From Dryocosmus kuriphilus (taxonomy: Eukaryota; Arthropoda; Insecta; Hymenoptera; Cynipidae), in NCBI GenBank assembly GCA_038277395.1, contig CM076190.1, forward strand, positions 231,728,082 through 231,792,081: DNA of 64,000 bases. The letters are read 5' to 3'. A program made the translations under genes and the position numbers. Below, piece by piece: positions 1-10,341 of this stretch. A model generated the notes under the pieces. That model was not told the origin of the DNA, ran no database searches, and saw nothing but the letters and a program-made list of their open reading frames with translations. Numbering within the stretch: the first letter of the stretch is position 1; each line of letters begins with the position of its first letter.

Positions 1-2
1 CT

Positions 3-116
3 GCTGCTGCATCAGCGTCGAGTATGCTGGAAGATGTTGGTATTATTTTAAACACTGATTATTCTCATGTGACTGATAAGAACAAAATAAAGAGAAGAAA
101 TTCGCCTGAGGACTGA
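3..116 (+). CDS. 3' end of an unrecognised coding sequence (partial)
   Basis: An open frame enters from the window edge and closes with TGA at 114-116. The 37 visible residues end in a Lys/Arg-rich segment (TDKNKIKRRNSPED) after a short hydrophobic patch, and have balanced composition rather than AT-noise composition. It could be the C-terminus of a transposon protein or of a host gene; I do not recognise it. Being only 37 codons, it could also be chance. Confidence 0.3.
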   Translation, partial: AAASASSMLEDVGIILNTDYSHVTDKNKIKRRNSPED

Positions 117-880
117 ATTATGAACGTACACTCAATAACCAGAAAGTTCACTTCGTGGTCTCTACTTCGATGGTCGAAAAGATGACATGCTGACCATTGA
201 AAATTTTGAGAAAAATGTTTTCCTAGAATAGCGAAAGAGGAGCACTACTCTCTCATCCAAGGAGCAAATTCAGTTTATGTTGGTTAAGTCAATACTCCAG
301 CAGGGTTTTCACAGGCCATTTCTACCGACATTCCCTCCCACCTTCGTGAAAGTGAATTTTCACTGGATGAGTTGGACGTAGTTGGAGGCAAAGGAACTGA
401 TGTGAATAGAGGGTGGAATAACGGTGTGAATCATCGGACAGAAATCAGTTTGAAGCATCTTTGGAAATGAGGCGCATGTTTACTCCATTTCAGCGAACTA
501 TAACTCAGACATTTGTTTCAATATTTAAATGGGGAGACGATTATGCAAAAGACACTTGCTGGTCAATTGGTGGAAAGCTCAGTAGCTACGAGAAGCTTTT
601 CATTGTAGTTTTTAATAAAATTAACTGGAAAGTACCAGAGGTTGGCCGAAAAACCCTGATTCAAGATCGACAGTATCTTCTCGATACTTCACTTGCCATA
701 CGAGATGGTTGTTGTTTAAATTGTAACGCTGCCTTTTTCCCGCCTCAGATTTCTCTAAGTCCCCCTTATTGGATAGCTCAATCTAAACCAGGGTAGGATG
801 TGGGGGTAAGGGTCAAGACAGTGATAACAACGGTGTGTATCATTATAATAAGAACGACTCTATTTCTCCTGTAATGTACA
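117..880. other. No recognised gene; degenerate sequence
   Basis: The frames here are short and do not match a family I know. An open stretch with an ATG at 467 runs to 796 but has no recognisable motif, and reading the other frames gives equally coding-like pieces, so this may be a frameshifted transposon remnant. Confidence 0.4.
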
Positions 881-890
881 TTTCTAAGTG

Positions 891-1075
891 AGTGTATGTT
901 TGTGTGAAAGTGTGTGTGAACGTGTAGGTGTATGTGCGCGGCTTTTTACATGAGTATGTGTGCTTGTATTGTGTGACTCGATATAAAGACTAGGTGTGTG
1001 TGTGTGTGTACGTGGACTCCGCGTGATGTGTGTTCTCGTGTTGTGTGACTCAATATAAACTAAGGTTGTTCGCAT
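891..1075. repeat. GT-rich low-complexity tract
   Basis: The plus strand is dominated by TGTGTG, GTGTGT and ATGTGTG runs in imperfect order. A near-duplicate segment containing TGTTGTGTGACTCGATATAAA recurs about 70 bases apart (around 967 and 1040), so part of the tract is a diverged tandem duplication. No gene is proposed. Confidence 0.7.
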
Positions 1076-1369
1076 GTCTGGTACGGCGGACGTGCGATTG
1101 CTACGGTGGTGGTCCGGCCGCCTTAAGTTCTCTGGAGTTGTTCCTGTAACAGGTTAGATGAAAACGGTATCGGTAGAGCGGTATCTTTGCGGTGATTCGC
1201 GCGAATTAGACGGGGTCGGTAGAGCGGTATCTCTAGGCACGGTTCCTGATGGACCCGGGTGCTCCCCCTTTCGAAGCGGTACAGGTGGTCGGGGGACGGC
1301 CCCCAGGGTCAGGACGGGCGCGGTGTGGTTACGGTTTTGTACGGTCACGGTGTGGTCGGTCGGGTGGGG

Positions 1370-2430
1370 GTTGCCGACAGGAGGGTGGCTAGGGAGACCT
1401 AGGCCACGTCTCCTGTGTCACATGTGTAGACCACGGGTGAGCCCGTCCATCTACGCATGCGTCGGTCTCCCCAGGTGAGGGTCGGAAGGTGGAGTCGCCG
1501 ACAGGAGGGTGGCTAGGGGACTTAGTCCACGTCTCCTGTGTCACATGTGTAGACCACGGGTGAGCCCGTCCATCTACGCATGCGTCGGTCTCCCCAGGTG
1601 AGGGTCGGAAAGTGGAGTCGCCGACAGGAGGGTGGCTAGGGGACCTAGTCTACGTCTCCTGTGTCACATGTGTAGACCACGGGTGAGCCCGTCCATCTAC
1701 GCATGCGTCGGTCTCCCCAGGTGAGGGTCGGTAGGTGGAGTCGCCGACAGGAGGGTGGCTAGGGGACCTAGTCCACGTCTCCTGTATCGCATGTGCAGAC
1801 CGCGGATGAGCCCGTCCATCTACGCATGCGTCGGTCTCCCCGGATGGGGACTGGGAGGTGCAGTTGCCGACAGGTGGGTGGCTAGGGGACCTAGTCCACG
1901 TCTCCTGTGTCACATGTGCACACCACGGGTGAGCCCGTCCATCTACGCATGCGTCGGTCTCCCCGGATGGGGACTGGGAGGTGGAGTTGCCGACAGGAGG
2001 GTGGCTAGGGGACCTAGTCCACGTCTCCTGTATCGCATGTGCAGACCACAGGTGAGCCCGTCCATCTACGCATGCGTCGGTCTCCCCAGGTGTGGACTGG
2101 GAGGTGGAGTTGCCGACAGGAAGGTGGCTAGGGGACCTAGTCCACGTCTCCTGTATCGCATGTGCAGACCACGGGTGAGCCCGTCCATCTACGCATGCGT
2201 CGGTCTCCCCAGGTGAGGACTGGGAGGTGGAGTTGCCGACAGGAGGGTGGCTAGGGGACCTGGTCCACGTCTCCTGTATCGCATGTGCAGACCACGGGTG
2301 AGCCCGTCCATCTACGCATGCGCCGGTCTCCCCAGGTGAGGATTTGGGGTCGGGATGTCGGAGGGTTCGTCATCGTCGTCGTCGTCGCCGTCGCCCCGTA
2401 AGCTCTGCCACGGGTGAGCCCGTCCACAGA
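1370..2430. repeat. GC-rich 123-bp minisatellite, about eight copies
   Basis: The landmark GCCCGTCCATCTACGCATGC starts at 1441, 1564, 1687, 1810, 1933, 2056, 2179 and 2302, an exact 123-base period, with a partial truncated unit at about 2418. Each unit also carries GCCGACAGGAGGGTGGCTAG. The array is much richer in G+C than its surroundings. Because 123 is divisible by three, several frames stay open across units and give spurious 41-residue repeat proteins; no start context, splice site or family match supports translation. Confidence 0.9.
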
Positions 2431-2615
2431 GGAACCAGTGCAACTTCTTCTCGTTGAGGCCAGTCGAATTGACTCGACTGGACGCACCGAGTGAAGTGCC
2501 ACGATCCATGCCTCGCTCGTGCTTATAACGACGCGAGCCGTCGGTCGCGTCGGCGCACTGGTTACTCCGTCGAGTGGGAATGTCATCCGCTTGCCACGTG
2601 CGTGCGGTGACGTAT

Positions 2616-2618
<3 letters not shown>

Positions 2619-2675
<57 letters not shown>
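2619..2675. repeat. (TA)n microsatellite
   Basis: An uninterrupted alternating TA tract of nearly 60 bases follows directly on GC-rich sequence downstream of the 123-bp minisatellite. Confidence 0.95.
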
Positions 2676-2676
<1 letters not shown>

Positions 2677-3484
2677 TACTAGGCGTTTTGAAATTGTAGG
2701 CAAACGAATCGTGCCGTAACGCTTCGTTACAAAATGATATGCCGGTTCGCATTCCAGGGCCTGCACATGCACGATGGTTGACAAGGACAAATAGAATGCT
2801 CCGTGTGTACACCAGTACACTAGATTTTGTGTATGAGGACCAAATTTATTTTGATTAGACTTACTGGAAAAAATTCATCGTAATCAAAGATAAATAAGGT
2901 AACTTTGTCAAAAAAAAACAATTATGAGGGTAAACCAAACCTTAATATGTTTAAAATTGTGCTGAAAACTGCTAAGTTCATAGGAAAAAATTTAAGGTAT
3001 ATATATTTTGCTCTTGATGCAAATATAAAGTTGACGTGTTTCGCCAAAAAAAAAAAAAAATTAATGGCAGTAGCTACTATTAAACACTCTTTATTTTATG
3101 GCTATGATAATATATACCTTCCATACACAAAAAAAATTGGGAAAATAGTTTTATAACTTGGGAATAATAAACATAATTCTTCCAAACTCTAAACCCACAT
3201 ACATCTAAAGGTTGAATCATTCCTGTTGTTCCTGTTGGAATAATTTTAAAAGTTACAATTTTATCGGAGGGTGTTGCTTCTTCTACAACAGGTGGACAAT
3301 GACCAGTCCATGAATCAAGGAGTGAAACGCTATTTGGTCCTACATTTGGAAAATAAATTTACTCCAAGCAAGCCTTGAAGTGATCTGTAAATAATAAAAC
3401 CAATTCTCATTTCTTTCATATAATTTTTAATTGAAGTAGATAAAGTAATGTTACCTGAGGAAAGTGTTCCCAATTTTGAAGTAT
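2676..3484. other. AT-rich sequence without recognised genes
   Basis: Short homopolymer A runs and AT-rich sequence. The longest open frame (from about 2905) is rich in Lys, Asn and Ile as expected for random AT-rich DNA. I see nothing else to report. Confidence 0.5.
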
Positions 3485-3775
3485 CTATGTACATATTACA
3501 GGGATACTATTCCTGAAATGGTAGGAAAACAAGCACTTATTGACCGAGAAACAAAGACCATCATATAAAAGCAAATTAAAATCTAGAAAAATAAAGAGAA
3601 AAGAAAAAGAAAATGATTCATGGAATTAGAGTTTAAATTCCATGAATCCTTTTCTTTTTCTTTCTCTTCACTTTTCTAATTTTTAATTTGCTTTCATATG
3701 ATGGTATTTGCTCCTGGGTTAATACGTGCCTGTTTTCCAACCTTTTCAGGTATGGGGTTTATTATTGTGTCCATT
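3485..3775. repeat. Foldback (imperfect palindrome), arms about 130 bp
   Basis: The left arm (about 3490-3626) and right arm (about 3634-3765) are reverse complements. The central part is nearly perfect: AAATTCCATGAATC on the right pairs with GATTCATGGAATT on the left, followed by long AAAGAAAAAGAAAA / TTTTCTTTTTCTTT tracts and ATATGATGGT. Similarity weakens outward but is traceable to the GTTTTCC...TTTCAGG segment. This is most simply a small foldback/MITE-like element; no TIR-bound transposase is present. Confidence 0.75.
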
Positions 3776-3874
3776 ATTTTCTTATTACTTAATCGGGTCT
3801 CAAAGGTGGAACATTGTGACGACCTCGCATAGCTGGCTGGGTGATATTATTTTTGATTATAATTTGTTTCTTTG

Positions 3875-4205
3875 TTTTCTTTAGCCTTGATAAGGGTGTT
3901 ATGTGTGCACAGAAACGTTGGCGTTATGATTTGTAATTGGTTTTTGGTTTTGGTTTTTAACAAAGTAGAAACACAACAAGGCGAGGGAAAGAAATAAGAA
4001 GGAAGAGGATTTGGTTCGTTGCCTTCTTTCTTCCCTCCTCTCTTTAGTTTTTCTTTTTCCGACTTTTGCTAGAAGTCTTTTCAAATTTTTTTGTTTTATT
4101 TGTCCAAATATCATCGCGGAGTTGTATTTTCCTTTGGTTAACAGCTTTTTAATTGCAGTGTGATAATGGACGTTACGTGAGCATTTTTGGCTTAGATAAT
4201 TTCTA
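3875..4205 (+). mobile_element. Penelope-like retroelement terminal fragment (tentative)
   Basis: This stretch shares ordered blocks with the reverse strand and forward strand of 40270-40640: a CCTTGATAA...GAAACG block, TTTGTAATTGGTTTA-like and AACAAAGTAGAAAC segments, then GCTAGAAG(T/C)C(T/C)TTTCAA, TTGTCCAAAT and GGACGTTA...GATAA. The CTTGATAA...GAAACG signature close to an ORF end is typical of Penelope-like element terminal repeats, some of which contain hammerhead ribozyme motifs. I could not fold a convincing ribozyme by eye. The family assignment is inference; the duplication itself is seen. Confidence 0.4.
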
Positions 4206-5374
4206 AAGCTTCATTATTTGAAAGAAGTTTCCCGTCAGCAGATATTAGCGGTTGGATAGAGTAACTGTGGGTCGTGGACTATATAGACTGGACAACGCAT
4301 TCCACCATTTTTTCTTCTTTAACAGACGAAGCTCTCCCCGAATGAATTTTTAATTTATTGAAAACTACCTTCGTCCGAATTATAAACATTCTGTACTTCA
4401 AATTTTGCTATCTCTTGCTTCACACTGGCTACAAATTCATCTGCTTTCATTTTCAACTCGTCGACGTTTTTCAAAGTCTTTATGGTAACCAGCTTGTTTA
4501 TTTTTATGGAAAATGTTCTCTGTTTGCATTTAAATTTAGCAAGCCATGTTCGAAAAGCGCGGAAGCGAAAATCTTTTTGGATAACCTCTTGTGCCTGTAA
4601 TGTCCATCTGCGTAAATCTTTATCGAGACATCAGAAGGCATAGATAATATGTTCTTACTAATTTACTTACCCGATTTAAGAAACTTTTAAATTCTTGAGA
4701 CACTTGATGCTGCAACACTTCGTAATAGAGCCAGCATCTAATATTCTGGACCTATGTATAAGCATTTATTGTCAGCTCTTCTATTATTGTACATTCTGTG
4801 ATAAATTTTATATTGCGATACAAACAAGGTGATTAATTTACAACAGATAGCATATCTTAAAGTTAAACAAACTTTGAAAATAACGCCAACATGATTTAAC
4901 TATAAAAGTTATTAATGTGAAACAATTTATGGGTAGTTACCTTTTTCAAATCTCTCTTTTTCTTGAAATTATATAAATGCCGTGATCCTCTTTTTTATGT
5001 CCAACACATATTTTCTCCGTATTTTTTTTTCTTGATTTTATCCCTATTTTCCAATTTATACATAATTGAGTGTTGCTTACCCCCGCGTAATTTTTTATTC
5101 ACATTGAATTGATTCTATTTTACTTCCTTCGTTACAAAACTATTTTCCCAATATTTTTTTTGTTGGGGAAATTATATATTATCATAGATACAGAAGGAAA
5201 AGTATTTTGGGGTTGCTACCCCTATTAATAAAAAAAATTTTTTTGTCGAAACACATCAACATTATTTTTGTGTCAAGTGCAATATATATCTTTGGAATCT
5301 CTTATTCTGAAATATATATATATATCTCATCAGGAAAGAATCTTTTTTTGAAAAACATTAAATATAAAACTTTT
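4206..5374. other. AT-rich sequence without recognised genes
   Basis: Only short AT-biased open frames, with a short interrupted TA microsatellite at about 5311-5326. Nothing conserved or repeated within the window was noticed here. Confidence 0.5.
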
Positions 5375-5866
5375 CGGATTTTTCCCTGGCTATTCAACGA
5401 CATCTTTTTGACCTGGACCATGACCTTGATGGTCATATAAAGGTCAAATTGAATTTTTTAAATGGGAAGACCAATTTTTTATTATGGATTTGGAAATACC
5501 AGGAAATTTTACGATGAAGTATGAACTTGACCATATCCTTGACTATGAACGTTAAGGTCATTACACGGTCAAACTTGTTTTTTCAAATGGGAACCCCTCT
5601 TTTTCCTTGTAGATGTTTAATAGCAGGAAATTTTATCTTTAAGCTTAACCTTGACTATGAAGTTCAAGGTCATTCCAAGGTGACACTTGTTTTTTCAAAT
5701 GGGAACCATATTTTTTTATGGCGGATTTGGAAAGAGCAGGAAATTTTATCTTCAAAGTAAGGCTTTATCCATAATCATGTTCTTGGCCTTGAACCAGGCT
5801 TTCGAGATCATTTAAAAAATATTTTTTCAAGAGTTTTGAAAAACTACAGCCACAGTAGGGCCAGCC

Positions 5867-6088
5867 AGTTCCCCTGATCTGACTCCAGTTGATTTCTTTC
5901 TTTGGGGCTACATAAAAAATAAAGTGTACGTTACTAGGCCATGAGATTTAGATGATCTAAGACAAAAAATAGTCAATGCTTGCGCTGATATTACACCTGA
6001 TATGATAAGGAGTGGGATAGAACATTTTTATATTCATCTAGGGATCTGCCAGTATTTTGGTGGAGAACGTTTTGAACACAGTCTATAA
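5867..6088 (+). pseudogene. Tc1/mariner-superfamily transposase, C-terminal relic
   Basis: In one frame the sequence reads SSPDLTPVDFFLWGYIKNK and later DLDDLRQKIVNAC, ITPDMIR and GGERFEH, ending at TAA 6086-6088. The SPDLxPxDFFLWGY block is the region of the last catalytic Asp of IS630/Tc1/mariner transposases, and the spacing to the C-terminal FEH is normal for the insect copies. A TGA at 5942-5944 breaks the frame, and the N-terminal two thirds of the protein are absent. It sits exactly between the two arms of the foldback, so it may be the remnant of the enzyme that once mobilised it, or an unrelated insertion. Confidence 0.8.
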
Positions 6089-6337
6089 GCCTTGGCATAA
6101 CTGGCCGCGATCGCTGTCCTTGGCTTAACTGAACGGACCATCTCCGTGCCTTAACTGGCTGGGATCTTTAGCCCTGCCTGAACTGAACGGACCATCTACT
6201 TGCCTTAACTGACTGGGATCCTTAGCCTTGCCTTAACTTGCCGGGACCGATAGCCTTGCCTTAACTGACTGGGATCGTTAGGCTTGCCTTAACTGTCCGG
6301 TAACGTTAGCCTTGCCTCAACTGACTGGGATCGCTAG
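6086..6337. repeat. 28-bp minisatellite, nine units
   Basis: Units follow the pattern CCTTGCCTTAACTGACTGGGATCGTTAG with substitutions; alternate units carry GAACGGACCATCT in place of GACTGGGATCGTT, hinting at a 56-bp higher-order unit. The array ends exactly where the right foldback arm begins. Confidence 0.9.
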
Positions 6338-6973
6338 GAGGTCCACTACAGTGGCTGTAATTCTTCAAAATTCTTAAAAAATTTTTTTTTAAATGACCTT
6401 GAAAGCCTGTTTCAAATCCAAGAGCATGATTATGGATATATTCACACTAATGGTAAAATGTCCAACTCTTTCCAAGTCCGTAATAAAAAATTGGGCTTCC
6501 CGTCTGAAAAACAAGTTTGACCTTGGAATGAACTTGAAGGTCATGGTCAAGGTTAAACTTGAAGATAAAATGTCATGCTGTTTCCACATCGGCAATGAAA
6601 AATAGGTGTTCCCACCTGAAAAAAACAAGCCTGACCTTGGAATGACCTTGAAGGTCATTGTCAAGGTCATACTTGAACGTAAAATTTCCCGCTCTTTCCA
6701 AATCTGCAATAAAAAATGGGGCTTCCAATTTAAAAAGTGAAAGGGGTTCCCATTTGAAAAAGAAGTCTACCCTTGGAATGAGCTTGAAGATCATGGTCAA
6801 GGTCAAACTTGAACGCAAAATTTCCTGCTTCTTCCAAATTCGCAATAAAAAATGGTCATCCCATTTAAAAGATTGAATTTGCCCTTGATATGACCTTCAA
6901 GGTCATGGTCAAGGTCAAACCGATGTCGCCATAATTATGAAAAACAGAGCACAGCTTAAAAGTCTCACTTTGA

Positions 6974-7081
6974 TTGATACGAAGTGCAAATTTGTAAAGC
7001 ATTCCTTCACCTTCAACCACTTATGTACGTAAGTGTGTTTGAAGCTGAAGGAATGCTTAACAATTTGGCACTTTGTATCGA
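6974..7081. repeat. Short palindrome upstream of the copy A signal-peptide exon
   Basis: Arms of about 50 bases (6974-7026 and 7030-7081) pair around GTAC at the centre: GATACGAAGTGCAAATTTG pairs with CAATTTGGCACTTTGTATC. Copy B at 25800 retains only the right arm. The palindrome therefore lies at the junction between copy A and its 5' flank. Confidence 0.7.
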
Positions 7082-7086
7082 GCACA

Positions 7087-7354
7087 ATGAGAGCTTTTAT
7101 TTGTGTTCTGTTCTGCACATTTGTGGTATTCTTTAATGATATTGGTAAGTAGAATTTTCTATAATACCAAATCGATCATCTCTTTAAATATCTTACATCC
7201 AGGTATTGACTGTATTCAAAAATTTATTTTCCTGAAAGCGTATATTCTATTCAGATTTGTATTTCACCTTGAAGCAACTACAGCATATTTTACTATCCTT
7301 CGACGTGCTCCTTCTTGCTCCACACTTATGTGTTTAACGAAAAAATTTGATTAA
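7087..7354 (+). CDS. Putative small secreted protein, copy A (two exons)
   Basis: Exon 1 (7087-7144) encodes Met-Arg followed by an almost wholly hydrophobic stretch of 18 residues typical of a signal peptide, then a strong donor GTAAGT. The putative intron is 58 bases (7145-7202) with a branch-like CTATAATAC and acceptor ACATCCAG. Exon 2 (7203-7354) stays open in the joined frame for about 49 codons and ends at TAA 7352-7354, containing three Cys. Copy B (25857-26103) keeps the same 58-base exon 1, the same 58-base intron and an open exon 2 with in-frame conserved FHLE and TT.YFTI. Against it: exon 2 overlaps a tandem-repeat unit that is non-coding elsewhere, and no family is recognised. Function unknown; secretion is inference from the leader. 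Confidence 0.4.
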
Positions 7355-7912
7355 TGCATACAAAATTGTTCGCTGACAGTTGTACTTTAGCATTTGTATA
7401 AAAAAAGTTAAAATCCAGACTTGCTGCGTTAAATCCGTATACGTGTATGTAACATATGTTACACTAATTTCACTGCACAATTCTTTCCCTTCGTCCTTTT
7501 TGATGTAAAAATATATTAATTTCTAGTCTTTGTAAAATATCACCTTATGCTCAATTTTGTATTTCGCGTTGAAAAAATTACACACACAATTATGGGCTTA
7601 CCGAAAAAACAGTTTTATTATTTCATGTGAAATAATTCGTTGCCAATTATCCTTTATCGTTTCTTATAAAAAAAATGTTTCAATCCAGACTTGTTGCGTT
7701 AAATCCCTATACGTGCGTGCCACAATATGTTACTGAAATTTCAGTTCAAAAGTCTTTCGTTCCGTCCTCTTTTACAAAAATATATTATTTCTCTAATTTT
7801 TTGTAAAACCTTACACATGTTCCAATAAAATTTGTATTTCACCCTGAAACAGTTACACCATATATTACTGTCGTTCCACGTGTTTCGTCCAGATGCGCAA
7901 TTACGTGTGGAT

Positions 7913-8308
7913 CGTCGCACGACATACATTTATGATTTGTATATTGACTCGTCCTTCGAATTTACGAAACTGTTATATTATTGTTTGTGTTACTAATGGT
8001 TGATGTGACCATGAATGAAGTCTTGGATTCCCTTCCGTTCATCTGCCCCCTTTCTTCTACGATATGAAGCGGTGCCAGGTATCGTTAACATGGGAAACTA
8101 GGTACTTACTCGAAGTTCAACTTCTGACGAGAGTGGTCGTGTGAATGAGTATCGTGGAGTTGAAACATTGTGCTCGTTCAGTTTATCGGTGTGTGATGAT
8201 GTGTGAATAAGTTGAAGTGTAAATAAATATCATAGAATTGAACAGTTGTGTTTTTATTCAATTAAACGTTGTGTGTTGAATTACGCTTAATTATTACTCG
8301 AAAAAACA
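7913..8308 (+). repeat. 5' LTR of the BEL/Pao element
   Basis: Shares with 10030-10341 the start CGTCGCACGACAT / TGTCGCATGACAT, the segments GTGTGACCATGAA and GAGTATCGTGG, a GTGTGAATAAATATCATA block and the end TTACTCGA.AAAACA. It carries about 70 extra bases around 8040-8110 absent from the other LTR. Immediately downstream is TGGTCCATCCAGCTGG, a plausible primer-binding region starting with TGG. The LTRs differ at many positions, so the element is old. Confidence 0.85.
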
Positions 8309-8473
8309 TGGTCCATCCAGCTGGATTATCACGATCCCCCTAACATCAAAACGGAGTCTTTATTAATGTGAGGTAGTGAAATACCTTCCATTCTCAAAAA
8401 GCAGTTTCCGGATTCATCGGACAGTTGAACCCGTTCCAAAACGTACCCATTCATTTCCTTTTAATCGAAAACG

Positions 8474-9867
8474 ATGGCAAACGAGCAACTTGTAATTTTA
8501 AACAAAAAGAGACATACGACCAAAGGTCAAATATCTAACTTCAAACACTTCTCAGCCAAATATCGTGAAGTGGAGCCGGATACAATAAGGTTAAGTTTAT
8601 GTTTACAAAGACTAAAGACCATATATGAAAAGTTTGACAATATACAGGATCAAATCGAGCAGCTAGACGCAGAAACCCCCCATATCGATCTTATCCTTGA
8701 GCGTTATGCCATCTTGATCTGGTCACGTCCTTTTCATACCACGAGGCTAATAATTCTCAATGAGCATTTGCAATACAAACACGTTGGGATACAGAAAGCG
8801 TTGTGTGCCTTACGCAAATGATTTTGGCCCTTCGATGGCCGAAGTTAAGTGCGAAATGTCATTCGTAAATGTATCAGATACTTCAGCGTAAATTAATCGT
8901 CAGCTGAGTATATGATGGGAAATCAGCCAAGCATTAGAATAACGCAAGCGCGTTCATTCAGTATCGTCGAAGTGGGTTATTTTGGGCCACTTTATATCAA
9001 AGAAAAAAAATTCCGTAATCGATCACGAGTCAAGGTTTGCGTAGTAATTTTCGCTTGTCTAGCTTTTAAGGCAGTGTAATTGGAAATGGTTAGTGACATG
9101 ACTACCGAAGGTGCACTAGCTGCTCTGCGTCAGTTTACAGCTAGACGTGGAAGACCTAATGTCATATATTCCGACAATGGCTTAAATTTCGATGGGAAAA
9201 TAATGAGCTAATTGACATTAAGGGTCTTTTACAATCCGAGATGCACAATGAAAGTGTCTCTCACTTCCTTACCGATCAAGGAAATGAATGGAGATTAATT
9301 CCCCCTTTATCACCTTACTTTGGGGGGATATGGGAAGCCAAAGTTAAGGTTTTCAGACATCACTTTAAACGTCTCGTAGGTGGTACTCTTTTTACCTTTG
9401 AAGAATTTAGTACGTTCGCCATCGAAGTCGAAGCGATCATAAATTCGCGCCCTCTCACACCTATCCTTTTCGATCCAAACGACATGCTTGCCCTACGCCA
9501 TGGTCATTTTATAATAGGTGAATCTATCAGAAATTTACCAGAGGTGAATCTTGTTTCGCCATCACCTCACGCGTCAGCACGATGGCTACGCATACAAAAA
9601 ATGCGCCAACACTTCTGGAAGAGGTGGCAAAAAGAGCACCTCAACGAATTAGACATGCATAAGTAGAAGAATGGAAGACACGAAATAAATGTAGGATCCA
9701 TTGTTCTCCTTCAGGATGACAGCACTCCACCATTGCAGTGGCCAATGGGGCGTGTCACTGACACATTCCCAGGATTGGATGGAATAGTAAGAGCTGTTAA
9801 CATGGAAATGGCCAAGGGTACCTTCAAACGAAATGTAACAAAACTAGCAACTTTACTCATCGATTGA
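8474..9867 (+). pseudogene. BEL/Pao gag-integrase remnant
   Basis: An ATG at 8474 opens a frame whose first 75 or so codons resemble the BEL/Pao gag N-terminus (a repeated Leu/Glu coiled region, YEKFDNIQDQIE). At about 8700 it fuses in frame to the start of the integrase domain (TRLIILNEHLQYKHVGIQKAL, then FWPFDGRS after a stop at 8819). Further downstream come GYFGPLYIKEKKFRNRSRVK, MTTEGALAALRQFTARRGRP and YSDNG (catalytic Asp in SDNG), then SPYFGGIWEAKVK.FRHH, INSRPLTPI and a C-terminus at about 9867. Stops and frameshifts at 8819, about 9080 and 9210 inactivate it. The gag-to-integrase junction represents deletion of over 3 kb relative to a complete element. Confidence 0.85.
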
Positions 9868-10029
9868 CAATGACAAAGCATAATATTGTATTGAGGCCTT
9901 GATTTTGTTCTTCTTTCAATCTATCGACATTTTAATGTAAAGGGTTATGCATAGATAGACGATGGAAATTTGGGTTCATAAAATTGACATATATAGTAAT
10001 AACTCTATTACCGATTGGGGAGGATGGAC

Positions 10030-10341
10030 TGTCGCATGACATGCAAGATTGATTTGTTTATTGACTTGTTCTTCGAATCTAAGACATTATTATATTATGG
10101 TTTGTTTTATTAATGGTAGGTGTGACCATGAACGAAGTCTTGGCTTCCCTTCCTTTCACCTGAGAGTGGTAGTGTGAATGAGTATCGTGGTGTCGAAGCA
10201 TTGTGTTCCTTCATTTGATCGGTGTGTGGTGAAGTGTCCATAAGGTGAAGTGTGAATAAATATCATAAAACTGAAACGTTTTGTTTTTATTCAATTAATC
10301 GATGTGTGGTGAATTAGGCTTTATTATTACTCGACAAAACA
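10030..10341 (+). repeat. 3' LTR of the BEL/Pao element
   Basis: Begins TGTCGCATGACATG and ends TCGACAAAACA; aligns with 7913-8308 except for a deletion of about 70 bases. The sequence right after it (ATATACGGACCAAAAAAAG) matches the continuation of copy B of the segmental duplication. Confidence 0.85.

Larger units (their letters stand above)
5375..6950. mobile_element. Foldback element with long, internally repeated arms
   Basis: The left arm (about 5375-5862) and the right arm (about 6341-6950) are inverted copies. The inner ends pair TACAGCCACAGTAGGGCC with its near complement at 6341-6360; the outer ends pair around CGACATC...TTTGACCT. Each arm is itself a tandem array of roughly 113-137-bp units built on GACCTTGGAATGACCTTGAAGG plus a poly-A/T and TTTCAAATGGGAACC motif, about four units per arm. 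Between the arms lie a transposase relic and a 28-bp minisatellite. The architecture matches foldback (FB-like) elements in kind; the family is unknown to me. Confidence 0.75.
7913..10341 (+). mobile_element. BEL/Pao LTR retrotransposon, internally deleted (2.4 kb)
   Basis: Two LTRs of about 396 and 312 bases flank a remnant that retains the N-terminus of gag and the C-terminal integrase but lacks protease, reverse transcriptase and RNase H. The insertion lies within segmental-duplication copy A; copy B at about 26405-26415 shows the corresponding unoccupied site (GCGCAGTTATGAGCTTACCG), which fixes both element boundaries independently. A full BEL/Pao element is usually 5-7 kb, so at least half is missing. 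Confidence 0.85.

Noticed and set aside
1755..2216. Open frame encoding a repeated 41-residue protein
   Set aside because: It is created by a 123-base minisatellite whose period is a multiple of three; other frames are open as well and there is no initiation or splice context.
2251..2820. Minus-strand frame with Ile-Tyr repeats
   Set aside because: The repeat is the translated TA microsatellite; the rest reads through the minisatellite edge.
3885..3935. Hammerhead ribozyme in the Penelope-like fragment
   Set aside because: The CTGATGA core is not matched (CTTGATAA) and I could not pair the three stems by eye.
6086..6337. 28-bp repeats resembling a CRISPR array
   Set aside because: The units are directly contiguous with no unique spacers, and the window is eukaryotic.
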